This document shows positions 10,153 through 19,986 of a DNA stretch of 64,000 nucleotides, piece by piece. A model generated the notes under the pieces. That model was given only the letters and a program-made list of their open reading frames with translations. It was not told the origin of the DNA and did not search any database. The stretch's first letter is position 1; each line of letters begins with the position of its first letter. The stretch lies in assembly GCF_018383585.1 (NCBI RefSeq), contig NZ_JAHAMK010000009.1, forward strand, positions 16,160 through 80,159. Reading direction: 5' to 3'. The position numbers were made by a program, and so were the translations under genes. The stretch is from Microvirga sp. 3-52. GTDB lineage: Bacteria; Pseudomonadota; Alphaproteobacteria; Rhizobiales; Beijerinckiaceae.

Positions 10153-11397
10153 CTATGGTAAAACTGCGGCAGTGCCCCTGCGGGCGAACCGCGCGGCGAA
10201 AAAGCGATCCACGGCGACGGACATGGCCGAGACCATTTTGGCCCGCCACTCCTCCGACATCAACAGGTCGAGGTCCTTCTGGCTCGACAGATAGCCAAGT
10301 TCGACGAGGACGGAGGGCACGTCGTGGGCCCGCAGCACCTGGAAGCGTGCCTGCCGGTGGGGGTTCTTGTTGAGGCGGGCAACGGAATCGAACTCACCGA
10401 CGAGACGGCCGGCGAAATTGTGGGAGAAGCCCCGTGTTTCCCTAAGGGTAAGTTCCATCAGAATGTCCGAGACATCGTCCGGCATGTCGACCGATTCGAC
10501 GCCTGCCACCGCATCCGCCTTGTTTTCGCGGTCGGCGAGGCGGGCGGAATCCGCGTCGGATGCCCGTTCGGACCCGGTATAGACCGTCAGTCCCCTCACC
10601 TCCTGGCCGCCCGAGATCGAATCCGCATGGACGGAGATGAAGAGGTCGGCCTGAGCCGCTCGGGCGGCACGCACCCGGTCGCCGAGGGAGACGAACACAT
10701 CCTGGTCTCGGGTCATGATGATCTTGTAGCGGCCGCTGTCCTCAAGCTTCTTCCGCAGTCGCTGGGCGAAGGAGAGAACGAGATCCTTCTCAAGGATACT
10801 GCCCGATGAAGCATTCGCGCCCGGATCGATTCCGCCGTGGCCGGGATCGATCATGATGACCGGTCGGGCATCCTTGGTCTCCTGTGCGAGGGGCGCGGCC
10901 GAAGCCTCCTTCGCCGCCGGGTTTTCGACAGCCGCCCTGCGGAATTCCTCGCGCTCGGTGCGGGAGAGTTCGATGGTCAGGATCGTCGCGGCGCCCGTGG
11001 CGTCCGGTGCGGTCGTCATCCCGGAGACCATTGCCGGCTGCGTGAGTTCCATCACCACCCGGGACCGGCCCGGAGCGAAGAGACCGTAGCGGTAGGACGC
11101 GATAAGGCCTTCCCTGCTGCGCCCGGCCTCCTGGGGGAGATGGAAAGCCACCTCCGGCAGGTCGATGATGACCCGGTCCGGGCGTTCCATCAGAGACACC
11201 TGGGCCGTCACCGCCTTCGACAGGGTAACCTTGAAACGGGTTTTCGCCCCGTCCGATTCGACCGCAACGGCGGCGGCTATGGCGGGCGAGCCAGCCTTTG
11301 CACCCTCTCCGGCCGCATGGGCGTGCCCCGACCACGCGGCCACGAGGGACGCCATGAGGCACATGCTGATAATGCGGATATATGGGATGAAGGGCAT
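10153..11397 (-). CDS. amiC: N-acetylmuramoyl-L-alanine amidase (AmiC type)
   Basis: Periplasmic zinc amidase that cuts the bond between MurNAc and the stem peptide to split daughter cells. Of 414 residues, the first ~28 form a signal peptide ending at a cleavage-like AHA. An AMIN domain (about 45-150, for septal or peptidoglycan targeting) comes next. The Amidase_3 domain starts near 180 with MIDPGHGG (zinc His), Glu in SILEKDLVLS, His in ISVHADS and the catalytic Glu in LVELGYLS. All zinc and catalytic positions are present. It stands at the head of amiC-mrcA and diverges from rne. Confidence 0.95.
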   Translation of the reverse strand: MPFIPYIRIISMCLMASLVAAWSGHAHAAGEGAKAGSPAIAAAVAVESDGAKTRFKVTLSKAVTAQVSLMERPDRVIIDLPEVAFHLPQEAGRSREGLIASYRYGLFAPGRSRVVMELTQPAMVSGMTTAPDATGAATILTIELSRTEREEFRRAAVENPAAKEASAAPLAQETKDARPVIMIDPGHGGIDPGANASSGSILEKDLVLSFAQRLRKKLEDSGRYKIIMTRDQDVFVSLGDRVRAARAAQADLFISVHADSISGGQEVRGLTVYTGSERASDADSARLADRENKADAVAGVESVDMPDDVSDILMELTLRETRGFSHNFAGRLVGEFDSVARLNKNPHRQARFQVLRAHDVPSVLVELGYLSSQKDLDLLMSEEWRAKMVSAMSVAVDRFFAARFARRGTAAVLP

Positions 11398-12003
11398 CGG
11401 TGATCGCTGAGAGTTTTAGCGTCCTTCCTATACTGATAGACGGCCTTTGGTTAACGGAACCTCACGTCGCACGGCGGTTTAATGAGACTCTGTTGCATTC
11501 AAGGCACAGTGACACAAGATCTTGCCAAATGCCCCAATCGCTCTGTAATGATCTTGATCCCGTCCGGCATGGCCGAATCTGACGGCGGATCCGGAGGAGA
11601 CGGTTGTGTTGACCGATCCTTCAGGAGACCCGTCACCCTCGACAGGCTCACGGACAGGACCATATGGCGACGCTTGTCGCCACTCGCCGATGGCCGGCTT
11701 CCGGTCCATCGATATCTACGAAAGGGCCGTGTCGAATGGTTGCGCACGCGAAGTCAGCTTTGACCTTCGTTTCTGCACCGTTTGAATCGCGCGTTTCATC
11801 CCGCGCACGCCCAAGCTCCACCCTTTCCGGCCAAGAGCCGGCCCAATTCAACCCAGAATGCGCCCGCATGCGGCGCACGATGGCGATCGACAGCACTCCT
11901 AACGCAATTTCAGCCCGCCGCCCTTACCTGCGGCGTGCCCATCCGCCCACAATGCGGCCCCTGCCTCAGGTCCTGCCCTCGATCGCCATGTCGAGAGTTC
12001 AAC
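11398..12003. other. Divergent amiC-rne intergenic region / rne leader
   Basis: About 600 bp between the divergent amiC and rne starts. An open frame runs into rne from 11782, but its N-terminal extension (MNRAFHPAHA) does not look like RNase E and is not supported. A long 5' leader would fit the known autoregulation of RNase E through its mRNA leader in E. coli. I could not identify a specific promoter or structure. Confidence 0.45.
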
Positions 12004-14733
12004 ATGGCAAACAAGATGCTAATCGATGCCTCACACCCGGAAGAAACCCGGGTCGTGGTGGTACGTGGACAGAAAGTCGAAGAATTCGACTTCGAATCCG
12101 CCAACCGTAAGCAGCTGCGCGGGAACATCTATCTCGCCAAGGTCACCCGGGTCGAACCGTCTCTCCAGGCGGCCTTCGTGGAATACGGTGGAAACCGCCA
12201 CGGGTTCCTCGCGTTCAGCGAAATTCATCCCGATTATTATCAGATCCCCGTCGCCGATCGACAGGCTCTGCTCGAAGCCGAGGCGGAAGCCCAGCGCGAG
12301 GAGGAACACGAGGAAGAGCGCCGCAGCCGCGGCCGCCGGCGCCGTTCCTCGCAGCGGCGGACCGAGAACGACGAGACCGTGGTCTCGTCCGAAGCCGAGG
12401 CCGGCACCGAAGACGGTGCGGCGGCTCGCGAAGGCGATACTTCGGACACCCCCGAGAGCCTTGGCGAAGAGCGCGAGGCCTCGGCCTCTGACGCCTTCAG
12501 CGCGGTGACGGCTGAAGATGCGGCTCCCGGCGAGAACGCAGAAGAGGCTGCCGTCGAGGCCGTCGAAGCCTCCGCCCATGTCGACACGACACAGAGCGCC
12601 GAGTCTGCGCAGGGTTATGACGCTTCCGAGCCCCCGGAATCCCGCTCGCCCGAGGGCGATGCGGAAGCCGATGAGGAAGAGGACGACGAAGACGAAGACG
12701 ATCACGACGTGGAAGAGCACGAGATCGTCGAGCAGCTTGGCGGCGACGATGCCATCGAGGATCTTCCCCAGCGCCGGCGCACGCCGCGCAAGCAGTACAA
12801 GATCCAGGAAGTCATCAAGCGTCGGCAGATCCTGCTGGTCCAGGTCGTCAAGGAAGAGCGCGGCAACAAGGGCGCGGCCCTGACCACCTATCTGTCGCTC
12901 GCCGGCCGCTATTCGGTGCTCATGCCCAATACGGGCCGGGGCGGCGGCATCTCCCGCAAGATCACCAACGCGGCCGACCGCAAGCGCCTGAAGGAAATCG
13001 CCCAGGAGCTGGAGGTGCCCGAGGGAATGGGCATCATCCTGCGCACGGCCGGCGCCTCGCGCACCAAGCCCGAGATCAAGCGCGACTACGAATACCTGAT
13101 GCGCCTCTGGGAGAGCGTGCGCGAGCTGACCCTCAAGTCGGCGGCCCCGTCCCTGGTCTACGAGGAAGGCTCCCTCATCAAGCGCGCCATCCGCGACCTC
13201 TACAACAAGGACATCGACGACGTGATGGTGTCCGGCGACGAGGGGTATCGCGAGGCCAAGGACTTCATGCGGATGCTCATGCCGAGCCATTCGAAGCTGG
13301 TCCAGCCCTACCGCGATCCGCAGCCTCTCTTCGCGAAATTCGGCGTCGAGGCGCAGCTCGATGCCATGTTCTCGAACGTGGTGACCCTGAAATCGGGCGG
13401 CTACCTCGTCATCAACCCGACGGAAGCGCTCGTTTCCATCGACGTGAACTCCGGCCGTTCGACCCGCGAGCACAACATCGAGGACACGGCGCTGCGCACC
13501 AACCTCGAAGCGGCCGAGGAAATCGCCCGCCAGCTCCGCCTGCGCGACCTCGCCGGCCTCGTGGTGATCGACTTCATCGACATGGAGGAGAAGCGGAACA
13601 ACCGCGCCGTCGAGAAGAAGCTCAACGAGTGCCTGAAGAACGATCGCGCCCGCATCCAGGTGGGCCGCATCTCGCCCTTCGGCCTGCTGGAGATGTCGCG
13701 CCAGCGTATCCGTACCGGCGTGCTGGAATCCTCCTCGATTCCCTGCCCGCACTGCGCCGGCACCGGCTTCGTGCGCTCGACCCCGTCGGTCGCCCTGCAG
13801 GTGCTGCGCTCGATCGAGGAAACCCTCATCAAGAATGCCAGTTACAACCTCATCGTCCGCACGCGGATGGAGGCGGCGTTCTACATCCTGAACCAGAAGC
13901 GCATCCACCTGCGCGAGCTGGAGACCCGCTTCGGCGTCGCGATTTCCATCGTGGCCGACGACAGCCTCCACGGCACCACCACCTATGCCATCGAGCGGGG
14001 CGAGCCCGCCCTCAAGCTCGAGCACAAGTCGGCCGCGACCGGCATTCAGATCGACGCCATCGTGCCTGTCGACGAGCCCGACGAGGACATCGATGTCGAG
14101 GCTGAGGCCGAAGAGGAAGCCGCCGAGGAAGCTCAGGGCGGCGAAGAGCGCGGCGAGGAAGGCGAAGGGGAAGGCGGTGGACGCCGTCGTCGCCGTCGCC
14201 GCCGCCGTCGCGGTCGCGACCGGGAGGCTTTTGCGGCTGACGGCGAGGCCGAGGACGGCGCCGAAGCCGGAGAAACCGAGGGCGAATCCGACGAGGGAGA
14301 GGCCGAGGTCGAGACCTCCGGCGATGAGGCCGCCCCCGTCAAGGCCGGCGAGTCGGACGAGGATTCCGGCGCTGGTCGCCGCCGCCGTCGCGGGCGACGC
14401 GGCGGTCGTGGACGCGGCCGTGACGAGACGGTTGAATTCGCCCAGGAGGAAGGCTTCGTGGCTCCCGACGAGGCTCAGGCCGCACCGGCTTCGGATGAAC
14501 CCGCTCCGGTCGAGGCCGGCGCCGAAGCTGAAGCGGCTGAGTCCAGCCCTGCGGCCGAGAGAGAGCCGATCGTCACCCCGCCCCATCCCGTGGCCGAGGC
14601 ACCCGTGCCGCCGCCCGCTCCCGTAGCTCCCGAGCCGGAGCCGGTCGCGGTCGTCCTCACCCCGCCTGATCCGGAGCGCCCGAAGCGCGCCGGCTGGTGG
14701 TCCAAGGCCAAGTCGGTCCTGAGCGGCTCGTAA
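12004..14733 (+). CDS. rne: Ribonuclease E
   Basis: Endoribonuclease of the RNA degradosome (mRNA decay, rRNA and tRNA processing). The start at 12004 (MANKMLIDASHPEE) is the conserved N-terminus, giving 909 aa. The S1 domain is split by a long acidic insert (roughly residues 90-250, Glu/Asp/Ala-rich), as in other alphaproteobacterial RNase E. The catalytic DNase I-like region shows LVSIDVNSGRST and VVIDFIDME, the two metal-binding Asp sites. The Zn-link is CPHC. The C-terminal part is disordered with two Arg-rich RNA-binding stretches, and it ends in the AGWWSKAKS tail. A hairpin terminator follows. Confidence 0.97.
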   Translation: MANKMLIDASHPEETRVVVVRGQKVEEFDFESANRKQLRGNIYLAKVTRVEPSLQAAFVEYGGNRHGFLAFSEIHPDYYQIPVADRQALLEAEAEAQREEEHEEERRSRGRRRRSSQRRTENDETVVSSEAEAGTEDGAAAREGDTSDTPESLGEEREASASDAFSAVTAEDAAPGENAEEAAVEAVEASAHVDTTQSAESAQGYDASEPPESRSPEGDAEADEEEDDEDEDDHDVEEHEIVEQLGGDDAIEDLPQRRRTPRKQYKIQEVIKRRQILLVQVVKEERGNKGAALTTYLSLAGRYSVLMPNTGRGGGISRKITNAADRKRLKEIAQELEVPEGMGIILRTAGASRTKPEIKRDYEYLMRLWESVRELTLKSAAPSLVYEEGSLIKRAIRDLYNKDIDDVMVSGDEGYREAKDFMRMLMPSHSKLVQPYRDPQPLFAKFGVEAQLDAMFSNVVTLKSGGYLVINPTEALVSIDVNSGRSTREHNIEDTALRTNLEAAEEIARQLRLRDLAGLVVIDFIDMEEKRNNRAVEKKLNECLKNDRARIQVGRISPFGLLEMSRQRIRTGVLESSSIPCPHCAGTGFVRSTPSVALQVLRSIEETLIKNASYNLIVRTRMEAAFYILNQKRIHLRELETRFGVAISIVADDSLHGTTTYAIERGEPALKLEHKSAATGIQIDAIVPVDEPDEDIDVEAEAEEEAAEEAQGGEERGEEGEGEGGGRRRRRRRRRRGRDREAFAADGEAEDGAEAGETEGESDEGEAEVETSGDEAAPVKAGESDEDSGAGRRRRRGRRGGRGRGRDETVEFAQEEGFVAPDEAQAAPASDEPAPVEAGAEAEAAESSPAAEREPIVTPPHPVAEAPVPPPAPVAPEPEPVAVVLTPPDPERPKRAGWWSKAKSVLSGS

Positions 14734-14755
14734 TCGAACATCAGTTCAAAATGGG

Positions 14756-14785
14756 AATGGCCGGGCTCGTCCCGGCCATTTTGCT
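14756..14785 (+). terminator. rne terminator
   Basis: AATGGCCGGG and CCCGGCCATT form a perfect 10-bp stem with a 5-nt loop, followed by TTGCTTT. It starts 22 bp after the rne stop codon. The stem also resembles the half-sites of the nearby palindromic repeats, so it may be a domesticated repeat. Confidence 0.8.
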
Positions 14786-14925
14786 TTGGCGCCTACGCTG
14801 CTTGCCGGTACAAGCCGGTCGAGATCATCAAGATCGTCAGCAAGGTCACGCTGACCGCCGGCGACTTCCTGGTGATTTGAGCGCATCGCTGCAAAGCGGG
14901 ATGCTGCAGCAGGGGTATTCTTTCA

Positions 14926-15017
14926 CCGTCATGGCGGGCCTTGTGCCGGCCATCCCACCTTTGCGAAGCGTCGTGCTTTTCAAATCGAGATCACCGGCAC
15001 AGGGCCGGTGATGACGG
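14926..15017. repeat. Palindromic repeat, copy 1
   Basis: Composite repeat made of a first palindrome (GTCATGGCGGGCCTTGTGCC, then GGCCAT), a variable spacer and a second palindrome (ATCACCGGCACAGGGCCGGT, then GATGACGG). The same arrangement recurs at 16272-16363 and, in modified form, at 17313-17421. It ends 7 bp before the stop of the convergently placed aminotransferase gene. Confidence 0.75.
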
Positions 15018-15024
15018 GTAAGGG

Positions 15025-16206
15025 TTATTTCAGCCACGCCCTCAGCCGCGCCACCGTCTCGCGGCAATCGTTTTCGGAGCCTGCGAAGGAAAACCGCAGG
15101 TAGTGCGAGCCCTCGATGCGATCGAAATCGAGGCCGGGCGTGGCGGCGACGCCCGCCTCCTCCAGCATGCGCTTGGAGAAACCTATGGAATCGTTCGTGA
15201 AGCGGGCGATGTCGGCATAGATGTAGAAGGCCCCGTCCACCGGGTGCATTTCCGTGATGCCGACCTTGGGCAGCTCTTCCAGGAGATAGGCCCGGTTGCG
15301 GGCATAGCCTGCCTTCACGGCTTCCAGTTCCTCGGCCGCATCGAAGGCGGCGAGCGCCGCCACCTGCGACAGGTAGGGCGGCGAGATGTAGAGGTTCTGC
15401 GCCAGCCGCTCGATGGGCCGCACCAGACGATCCGGCACGACGATCCAGCCGATGCGCCAGCCGGTCATGCAGTAATATTTCGAGAAGGAATTGATCACGA
15501 CCGCATCGTCGTCGGAGGCGAGCGCCGTGGACGCGGCTTCACCATAGGTCAGGCCATGATAGATCTCGTCGGACACGGACCACAGGCCCAGGCGGCGGCA
15601 GGTCTCGCCCAGTTCCGCCAGCGCCTTGCGGCCGATCATGGTCCCCGAAGGGTTCGCTGGGCTCATGGCGAGGATGCCGTGCAGGGGCTTTTCCGCATGG
15701 GCCTTCTCGATCGCCTGAGCGGTCATGATCCAGCCGTCGGCCTTGGCGAGCGGGATCGTGACCGGCCCGATGCCCAGCGCCTCCAGGATGTTGCGATAGG
15801 CCGGATAGCCCGGCGCAGTGATCGCCACCCGCTGGCCCGGGTCGAAGAGGCTCAGGAAAGCCAGCACGAACCCGGCCGAGGAGCCGGTCGTCACCACGAC
15901 CCGCTCGGGCGCAATGGTCACGCCGTAAGCATCGCGGTAGTGCCGGGCTATCCGCTCCCGAAGGGCCGAGATGCCGAGCGCCTCGGTGTAGCCGATGCGG
16001 CCGAGATCGAGGGCGGCCTTGGCCGCCTCCCGGGCGGCGCGGGGCGCGGGCGCGGAAGGCTGGCCGACCTCCATGTGGATGACGCTGTCGCCGCGCCGCT
16101 CCTTGGCCGCAGCCGCGCTCAGCACGTCCATGGCCAGGAAGGAGGCGACGCGGTCCATGCGGCGCGCAATGAGGGGCGAATGGAGGTCGGCGGCTGTCTT
16201 GGTCAT
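15025..16206 (-). CDS. Pyridoxal-phosphate aminotransferase, class I/II
   Basis: Fold-type I aminotransferase (393 aa from the chosen start). Motifs include the cofactor-binding Asn-Pro-Ser-Gly segment (MSPANPSGT), the Asp-Glu-Ile-Tyr cluster (VSDEIYHG), the Schiff-base Lys in SFSKYYCMTGWRIGW and an Arg near the C-terminus (LRFSFAG) for the substrate carboxylate. The start at 16206 (MTKTAADLHS) is preferred. The 21-codon upstream extension (MPPKTGR) overlaps the neighbouring palindromic repeat and lacks family character. The amino-acid substrate cannot be told from sequence. Palindromic repeats flank the gene on both sides. Confidence 0.9.
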   Translation of the reverse strand: MTKTAADLHSPLIARRMDRVASFLAMDVLSAAAAKERRGDSVIHMEVGQPSAPAPRAAREAAKAALDLGRIGYTEALGISALRERIARHYRDAYGVTIAPERVVVTTGSSAGFVLAFLSLFDPGQRVAITAPGYPAYRNILEALGIGPVTIPLAKADGWIMTAQAIEKAHAEKPLHGILAMSPANPSGTMIGRKALAELGETCRRLGLWSVSDEIYHGLTYGEAASTALASDDDAVVINSFSKYYCMTGWRIGWIVVPDRLVRPIERLAQNLYISPPYLSQVAALAAFDAAEELEAVKAGYARNRAYLLEELPKVGITEMHPVDGAFYIYADIARFTNDSIGFSKRMLEEAGVAATPGLDFDRIEGSHYLRFSFAGSENDCRETVARLRAWLK

Positions 16207-16271
16207 GGAGAGGCTCGTAGCCGGTTGCAGAGGCGGTCTCAAGACAGTTCTTCCTGTCTTTGGAGGCATCT

Positions 16272-16363
16272 CCCGTCATGGCCGGGCTTGTCCCGGCCAT
16301 CCCGATCGGAAGAGTGCGGCGTTCCACGCTGTCGGGATCACCGGCACAGGGCCGGTGACGACG
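16272..16363. repeat. Palindromic repeat, copy 2
   Basis: Same two-palindrome structure as copy 1: GTCATGGCCGGGCTTGTCCC near its start and GGGATCACCGGCACAGGGCC near its end, with a diverged spacer. It lies just upstream of the aminotransferase start, so copies 1 and 2 bracket that gene. Confidence 0.75.
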
Positions 16364-16508
16364 AGGAAGTTCTAACGCCTCAAAACGAAGCCGTGATTTG
16401 ACGCGGCACTCCTCAAGCCGCTAACTCACGATGGAACAATGGGTCTCAACTCCGCCTCGAACCATCGTTAGACGCTGGAGCGACAAAGACCTCCGCAAAG
16501 GACCGAAT

Positions 16509-17288
16509 ATGCGCTTTTCGCCTCTCAAAATCAGCCGGACCGCAGCTCTGCTCGGCGCCCTGGCCATCGCTCCAGCCGCGATGGCGCAGAGCACGGTCTT
16601 CAACGAGCAGCAGAAGCGGGCCATCGGCGAGATCGTGAAAGATTATCTCGTGAAGAACCCGGAGGTTCTGACCGAGGTGATCGCCGAGCTCGAGAAGCGC
16701 CAAGCCGAGGCGCAGCAGGTCGCCCAGGCGGGCGCGGTGCAGGAAACGAAGCAATCGCTCCTGAATGCCTCCCATTCCTACGTGGTCGGCAACCCATCGG
16801 GCGACATCACCCTGGTGGAGTTCTTCGACTACAATTGCGGCTACTGCAAGAAGGCCCTTTCCGACGTCCAGACGCTCATGAAGAGCGACCCCAAGCTGCG
16901 CGTCGTCCTGAAGGATTTCCCTGTCCTCGGACCCGATTCCGTCGAGGCCAGCCGCGTGGCGCTGGCGGTCAAGAACCAGCTCCAGGGCCAGAAGCTCTTC
17001 GATTACCACGTCAAGGTCATGGACAGCCGCGGTCGGGTGAACGGCGAGCGCGCCATGGCGGTCGCCAAGGATATGGGCGTCGACATGGCCCGCCTTCAGA
17101 AGGACGTCGAAAGTCCTGAGGTCCGCAATGCGCTCCAAGAGAACATGGCTCTCGGGGACAAGCTCAGCCTGACGGGAACGCCGGCCTTCATCGTCGGCGA
17201 GACAGTCATCCCCGGCGCCGTTGGCCTCGATCCCCTGAAGCAGCTTGTGAACAATGTCCGCCAGTGCGGCAAGGCGAGCTGCGGTTAA
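16509..17288 (+). CDS. DsbA-family thiol-disulfide protein (ScsC/Com1-like)
   Basis: Exported thioredoxin-fold protein that catalyses disulfide formation or isomerisation in periplasmic proteins. The start at 16509 gives MRFSPLKISR, a signal peptide ending AAMAQ near residue 25, then a ~60-residue helical region (NEQQKRAIGEIVKDYL). In the ScsC family that region drives oligomerisation. The DsbA-like domain carries the active site CGYC (DYNCGYCKK) and the cis-Pro loop TGTPAF. The mature protein is about 235 residues. No partner reductase such as DsbB or ScsB is nearby. Confidence 0.88.
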   Translation: MRFSPLKISRTAALLGALAIAPAAMAQSTVFNEQQKRAIGEIVKDYLVKNPEVLTEVIAELEKRQAEAQQVAQAGAVQETKQSLLNASHSYVVGNPSGDITLVEFFDYNCGYCKKALSDVQTLMKSDPKLRVVLKDFPVLGPDSVEASRVALAVKNQLQGQKLFDYHVKVMDSRGRVNGERAMAVAKDMGVDMARLQKDVESPEVRNALQENMALGDKLSLTGTPAFIVGETVIPGAVGLDPLKQLVNNVRQCGKASCG

Positions 17289-17312
17289 GCTCCCGCACCC
17301 TCTGACCCGCTC

Positions 17313-17421
17313 ATCGTCGTCACCGGCCTTGTGCCGGTGATCCGGATCCGAAAAGCGCGGCGCTTCTCCTCATCGCGGCAACCGGGCCTGATCCGCGGAT
17401 CGGGTCCGGGGACGACCATGA
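17313..17421. repeat. Palindromic repeat, copy 3 (rearranged)
   Basis: Starts with the second palindrome of copies 1-2 in the other order (CGTCGTCACCGGCCTTGTGC, then CGGTGAT) and continues with CCGCGGATCGGGTCCGGGGA. It lies between the ScsC-like gene and aroQ and may act as a terminator for the former. Confidence 0.6.
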
Positions 17422-17564
17422 CCGGGAAAACACGCCAATCATGCAACGGAACCCAAGCCAAGCTTGGGAAAGCCTTGGTTTTCCCCTTCCCCCCTGCTCG
17501 CCTTTTGGCTAAGAGGGCGTTTCTGCTCCGCAAGGCGGAGCTTCAAGGAACGCTCCTTTTCACG

Positions 17565-18032
17565 ATGACCACCGTCTTCGTCCTCAACGGACCCAATCTC
17601 AACCTGCTCGGCAGCAGAGAGCCTCAAGTCTATGGCAGCACGACCCTGCAGGACGTCGAGAAGCTCGTACGCGAAAAGGCCGAGAACCTTGGGGTAGCGA
17701 TCACGTTCCGCCAGTCGAACCACGAGGGACAGCTGGTGGACTGGATCCAGGAAGCAGGAGCCCAAGGAGCCGGCGTGGTCATCAATGCCGGCGCCTATAC
17801 CCATACCTCGATCGCTCTGCGCGACGCCATTTCCGGCAGCGGCGCTCCGACGGTCGAGATCCACATTTCGAATGTTCATGCTCGCGAGGGCTTTCGCCAT
17901 CGCTCGCTCATAGCGCCCGTCTCCGTCGGCGTGATCTGTGGTTTCGGGCCCATGAGCTATCTGCTCGGCCTGGAAGCGGTTCACCGGGTGATGGTCGAGC
18001 GAGCCCCTCAGGCGAAGCCCTCCCAGCACTAG
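17565..18032 (+). CDS. aroQ: 3-dehydroquinate dehydratase, type II
   Basis: Third step of the shikimate pathway, converting 3-dehydroquinate to 3-dehydroshikimate. From ATG 17565 the protein has 155 residues, the usual type II size. It shows [17 protein letters not shown] (catalytic Tyr), [17 protein letters not shown] and [15 protein letters not shown] (catalytic His region). The longer open frame from 17331 is mostly repeat-derived and rejected. The gene sits just ahead of accBC, a common arrangement, with a 26-bp gap that suggests co-transcription. Confidence 0.96.
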   Translation: MTTVFVLNGPNLNLLGSREPQVYGSTTLQDVEKLVREKAENLGVAITFRQSNHEGQLVDWIQEAGAQGAGVVINAGAYTHTSIALRDAISGSGAPTVEIHISNVHAREGFRHRSLIAPVSVGVICGFGPMSYLLGLEAVHRVMVERAPQAKPSQH

Positions 18033-18058
18033 TTCCTCAAGAAGTAGAGGTAAGCCCC

Positions 18059-18535
18059 ATGGCCAAGGATAACCCTTTCGATCCCGATCTCGTCCGTGAG
18101 CTGGCGAATTTGATCGCCGACACGGATCTCAGCGAGATTGAAGTGGAGAAGGGCGACCTTCGCATCCGCGTCGCGCGCATGGTCACCGCCGCCGTCACCG
18201 TTCCGGTCGCGGCTCCCGCCGCGCTCGCCCCTGCCCCCGTCATTGCACCGCCTCCGGCTGCCGCCCCGGGCGAGGCTGCCGCAAAGACCGGCGCGCCTCA
18301 TCCCGGCGCCGTGCTCTCGCCCATGGTTGGCACCGCGTATCGCAAACCCTCCCCGGAGGCGAAATCCTTCGTCGAGGTCGGTTCCAAGGTACAGGTTGGC
18401 GACAAGGTTCTGCTCGTCGAGGCGATGAAGACCTTCAACGAGATCGTGGCGCCCCGCGCCGGCACCGTGACCGCCATCTTTGTCGAAGACGGAACTCCTG
18501 TTGAATACGGCGAACCCCTCCTCGTCATCGAGTAA
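18059..18535 (+). CDS. accB: Biotin carboxyl carrier protein of acetyl-CoA carboxylase
   Basis: Carries biotin between carboxylase and carboxyltransferase in the first step of fatty acid synthesis. It has 158 residues: an N-terminal helical region ([20 protein letters not shown]), a Pro/Ala-rich flexible linker at about 45-85, and a C-terminal biotinyl domain with the biotinylated Lys in VEAMKTFNE. The gene is 8 bp upstream of accC, as in most bacteria. Confidence 0.97.
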   Translation: MAKDNPFDPDLVRELANLIADTDLSEIEVEKGDLRIRVARMVTAAVTVPVAAPAALAPAPVIAPPPAAAPGEAAAKTGAPHPGAVLSPMVGTAYRKPSPEAKSFVEVGSKVQVGDKVLLVEAMKTFNEIVAPRAGTVTAIFVEDGTPVEYGEPLLVIE

Positions 18536-18543
18536 GGCGCGAT

Positions 18544-19902
18544 ATGTTCGATAAGATCCTCATTGCCAATCGAGGCGAGATCGCCCTGCGCATCCTGCGC
18601 GCGGCGAAGGAGCTCGGCATCGCCACGGTCGCGGTGCATTCCACCGCCGATGCGGATGCCATGCATGTGCGCCTCGCCGACGAGAGCGTCTGCATCGGCC
18701 CGCCGGCCGCCCGCGACAGCTATCTCAACATCCCCGCCCTGATCGCCGCCTGCGAGATCACCGGCGCGGACGCCATCCATCCCGGCTACGGCTTCCTGTC
18801 CGAAAACGCCCGTTTCGCGGAGGTGCTGGAGCATCACCGCATCGCGTTCATCGGCCCGAAGGCGGAGCACATCCGCATCATGGGCGACAAGATCGAGGCC
18901 AAGCGCACCGCCAAGCGCCTCGGCATCCCCTGCGTGCCCGGATCCGAGGGCGGCATCTCCGACGACGTCGAGGCCAAGAAGGTCGCAAGGGACATCGGCT
19001 ATCCGGTGATCATCAAGGCGGCTGCCGGCGGCGGCGGACGCGGCATGAAGGTGGCGCGCAACGAGGACGACCTCGTTCACGCGCTGCAGACCGCCAAGAC
19101 CGAGGCAAAGGCCGCCTTCGGCGACGATGCGGTCTATATCGAGAAATATCTCGAGAAGCCGCGCCACATCGAGATCCAGGTTCTCGGCGACGGCAAGGGC
19201 AACGCCATCCACCTCGGCGAGCGCGACTGCTCGCTCCAGCGCCGTCACCAGAAGGTGTGGGAGGAAGGCCCCTCGCCGGCCCTGAACGTCGAGATGCGCG
19301 AGCGCATCGGCGGAGTCGTGGCCAGGGCCATGCAGGACCTCCAATATGCGGGTGCCGGCACCATCGAGTTCCTCTACGAGGACGGCGAATTCTACTTCAT
19401 CGAGATGAACACCCGCATCCAGGTGGAGCACCCCGTCACGGAAATGATCACCGGGATCGATCTCGTGAACGAGCAGATCCGGGTGGCGGCAGGCCATCCG
19501 CTGTCGGTGAAGCAGGAAGACGTCAGGATCGAGGGCCACGCCATCGAGTGCCGCGTGAATGCCGAGCATCCCTCGACCTTCCGCCCCTCACCGGGCACGA
19601 TCAGCTACTTCCACCCCCCGGGCGGCCTCGGCGTGCGCGTGGATTCGGCAGCCTACCAGGGCTACCGCATCCCGCCGCATTACGACTCCCTCGTGGGCAA
19701 GCTCATCGTCCATGGCCGCACCCGCAACGAGTGCCTCATGCGCCTGCGCCGTGCCCTCGATGAGTTCGTGGTCGACGGCATCGACACCACCCTGCCGCTC
19801 TTCCGCACCCTCGTGCGCAACCCGGATATCCAGAACGGCCAGTACGACATCCACTGGCTCGAGAACTTTCTCAAGACAGGCGGGCTGGGCGAAAACGAAT
19901 AG
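18544..19902 (+). CDS. accC: Biotin carboxylase subunit of acetyl-CoA carboxylase
   Basis: ATP-grasp enzyme that carboxylates biotin on AccB with bicarbonate and ATP. The 452-residue length is standard. Visible landmarks are the N-terminal [16 protein letters not shown], the glycine-rich ATP lid ([11 protein letters not shown]), [11 protein letters not shown], the catalytic [14 protein letters not shown] and the C-terminal biotin carboxylase domain. The ATG lies 8 bp after accB, so the two are translated from one mRNA. Confidence 0.98.
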   Translation: MFDKILIANRGEIALRILRAAKELGIATVAVHSTADADAMHVRLADESVCIGPPAARDSYLNIPALIAACEITGADAIHPGYGFLSENARFAEVLEHHRIAFIGPKAEHIRIMGDKIEAKRTAKRLGIPCVPGSEGGISDDVEAKKVARDIGYPVIIKAAAGGGGRGMKVARNEDDLVHALQTAKTEAKAAFGDDAVYIEKYLEKPRHIEIQVLGDGKGNAIHLGERDCSLQRRHQKVWEEGPSPALNVEMRERIGGVVARAMQDLQYAGAGTIEFLYEDGEFYFIEMNTRIQVEHPVTEMITGIDLVNEQIRVAAGHPLSVKQEDVRIEGHAIECRVNAEHPSTFRPSPGTISYFHPPGGLGVRVDSAAYQGYRIPPHYDSLVGKLIVHGRTRNECLMRLRRALDEFVVDGIDTTLPLFRTLVRNPDIQNGQYDIHWLENFLKTGGLGENE

Positions 19903-19986
19903 GCTTGTTATACAATATCACATCTTCTATTCTGGTATTGTCGGAACAGAGGGCGTCGCTTCCTGAAAGCGACGCCATGAAAGACA

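Noticed and set aside
12031..14586. Long minus-strand frame opposite rne
   Set aside because: Composition mirrors the coding strand and RNase E motifs on the plus strand are unambiguous.
14791..14880. Short protein-like frame ending VTLTAGDFLVI after rne
   Set aside because: Possible remnant of a lost gene, but too short and without a start codon to support a feature.
19952..19976. Hairpin GGCGTCGCTT/AAGCGACGCC after accC as a terminator
   Set aside because: Stem is good but no T tract follows on the plus strand; kept only as a possible Rho-dependent or attenuator structure.
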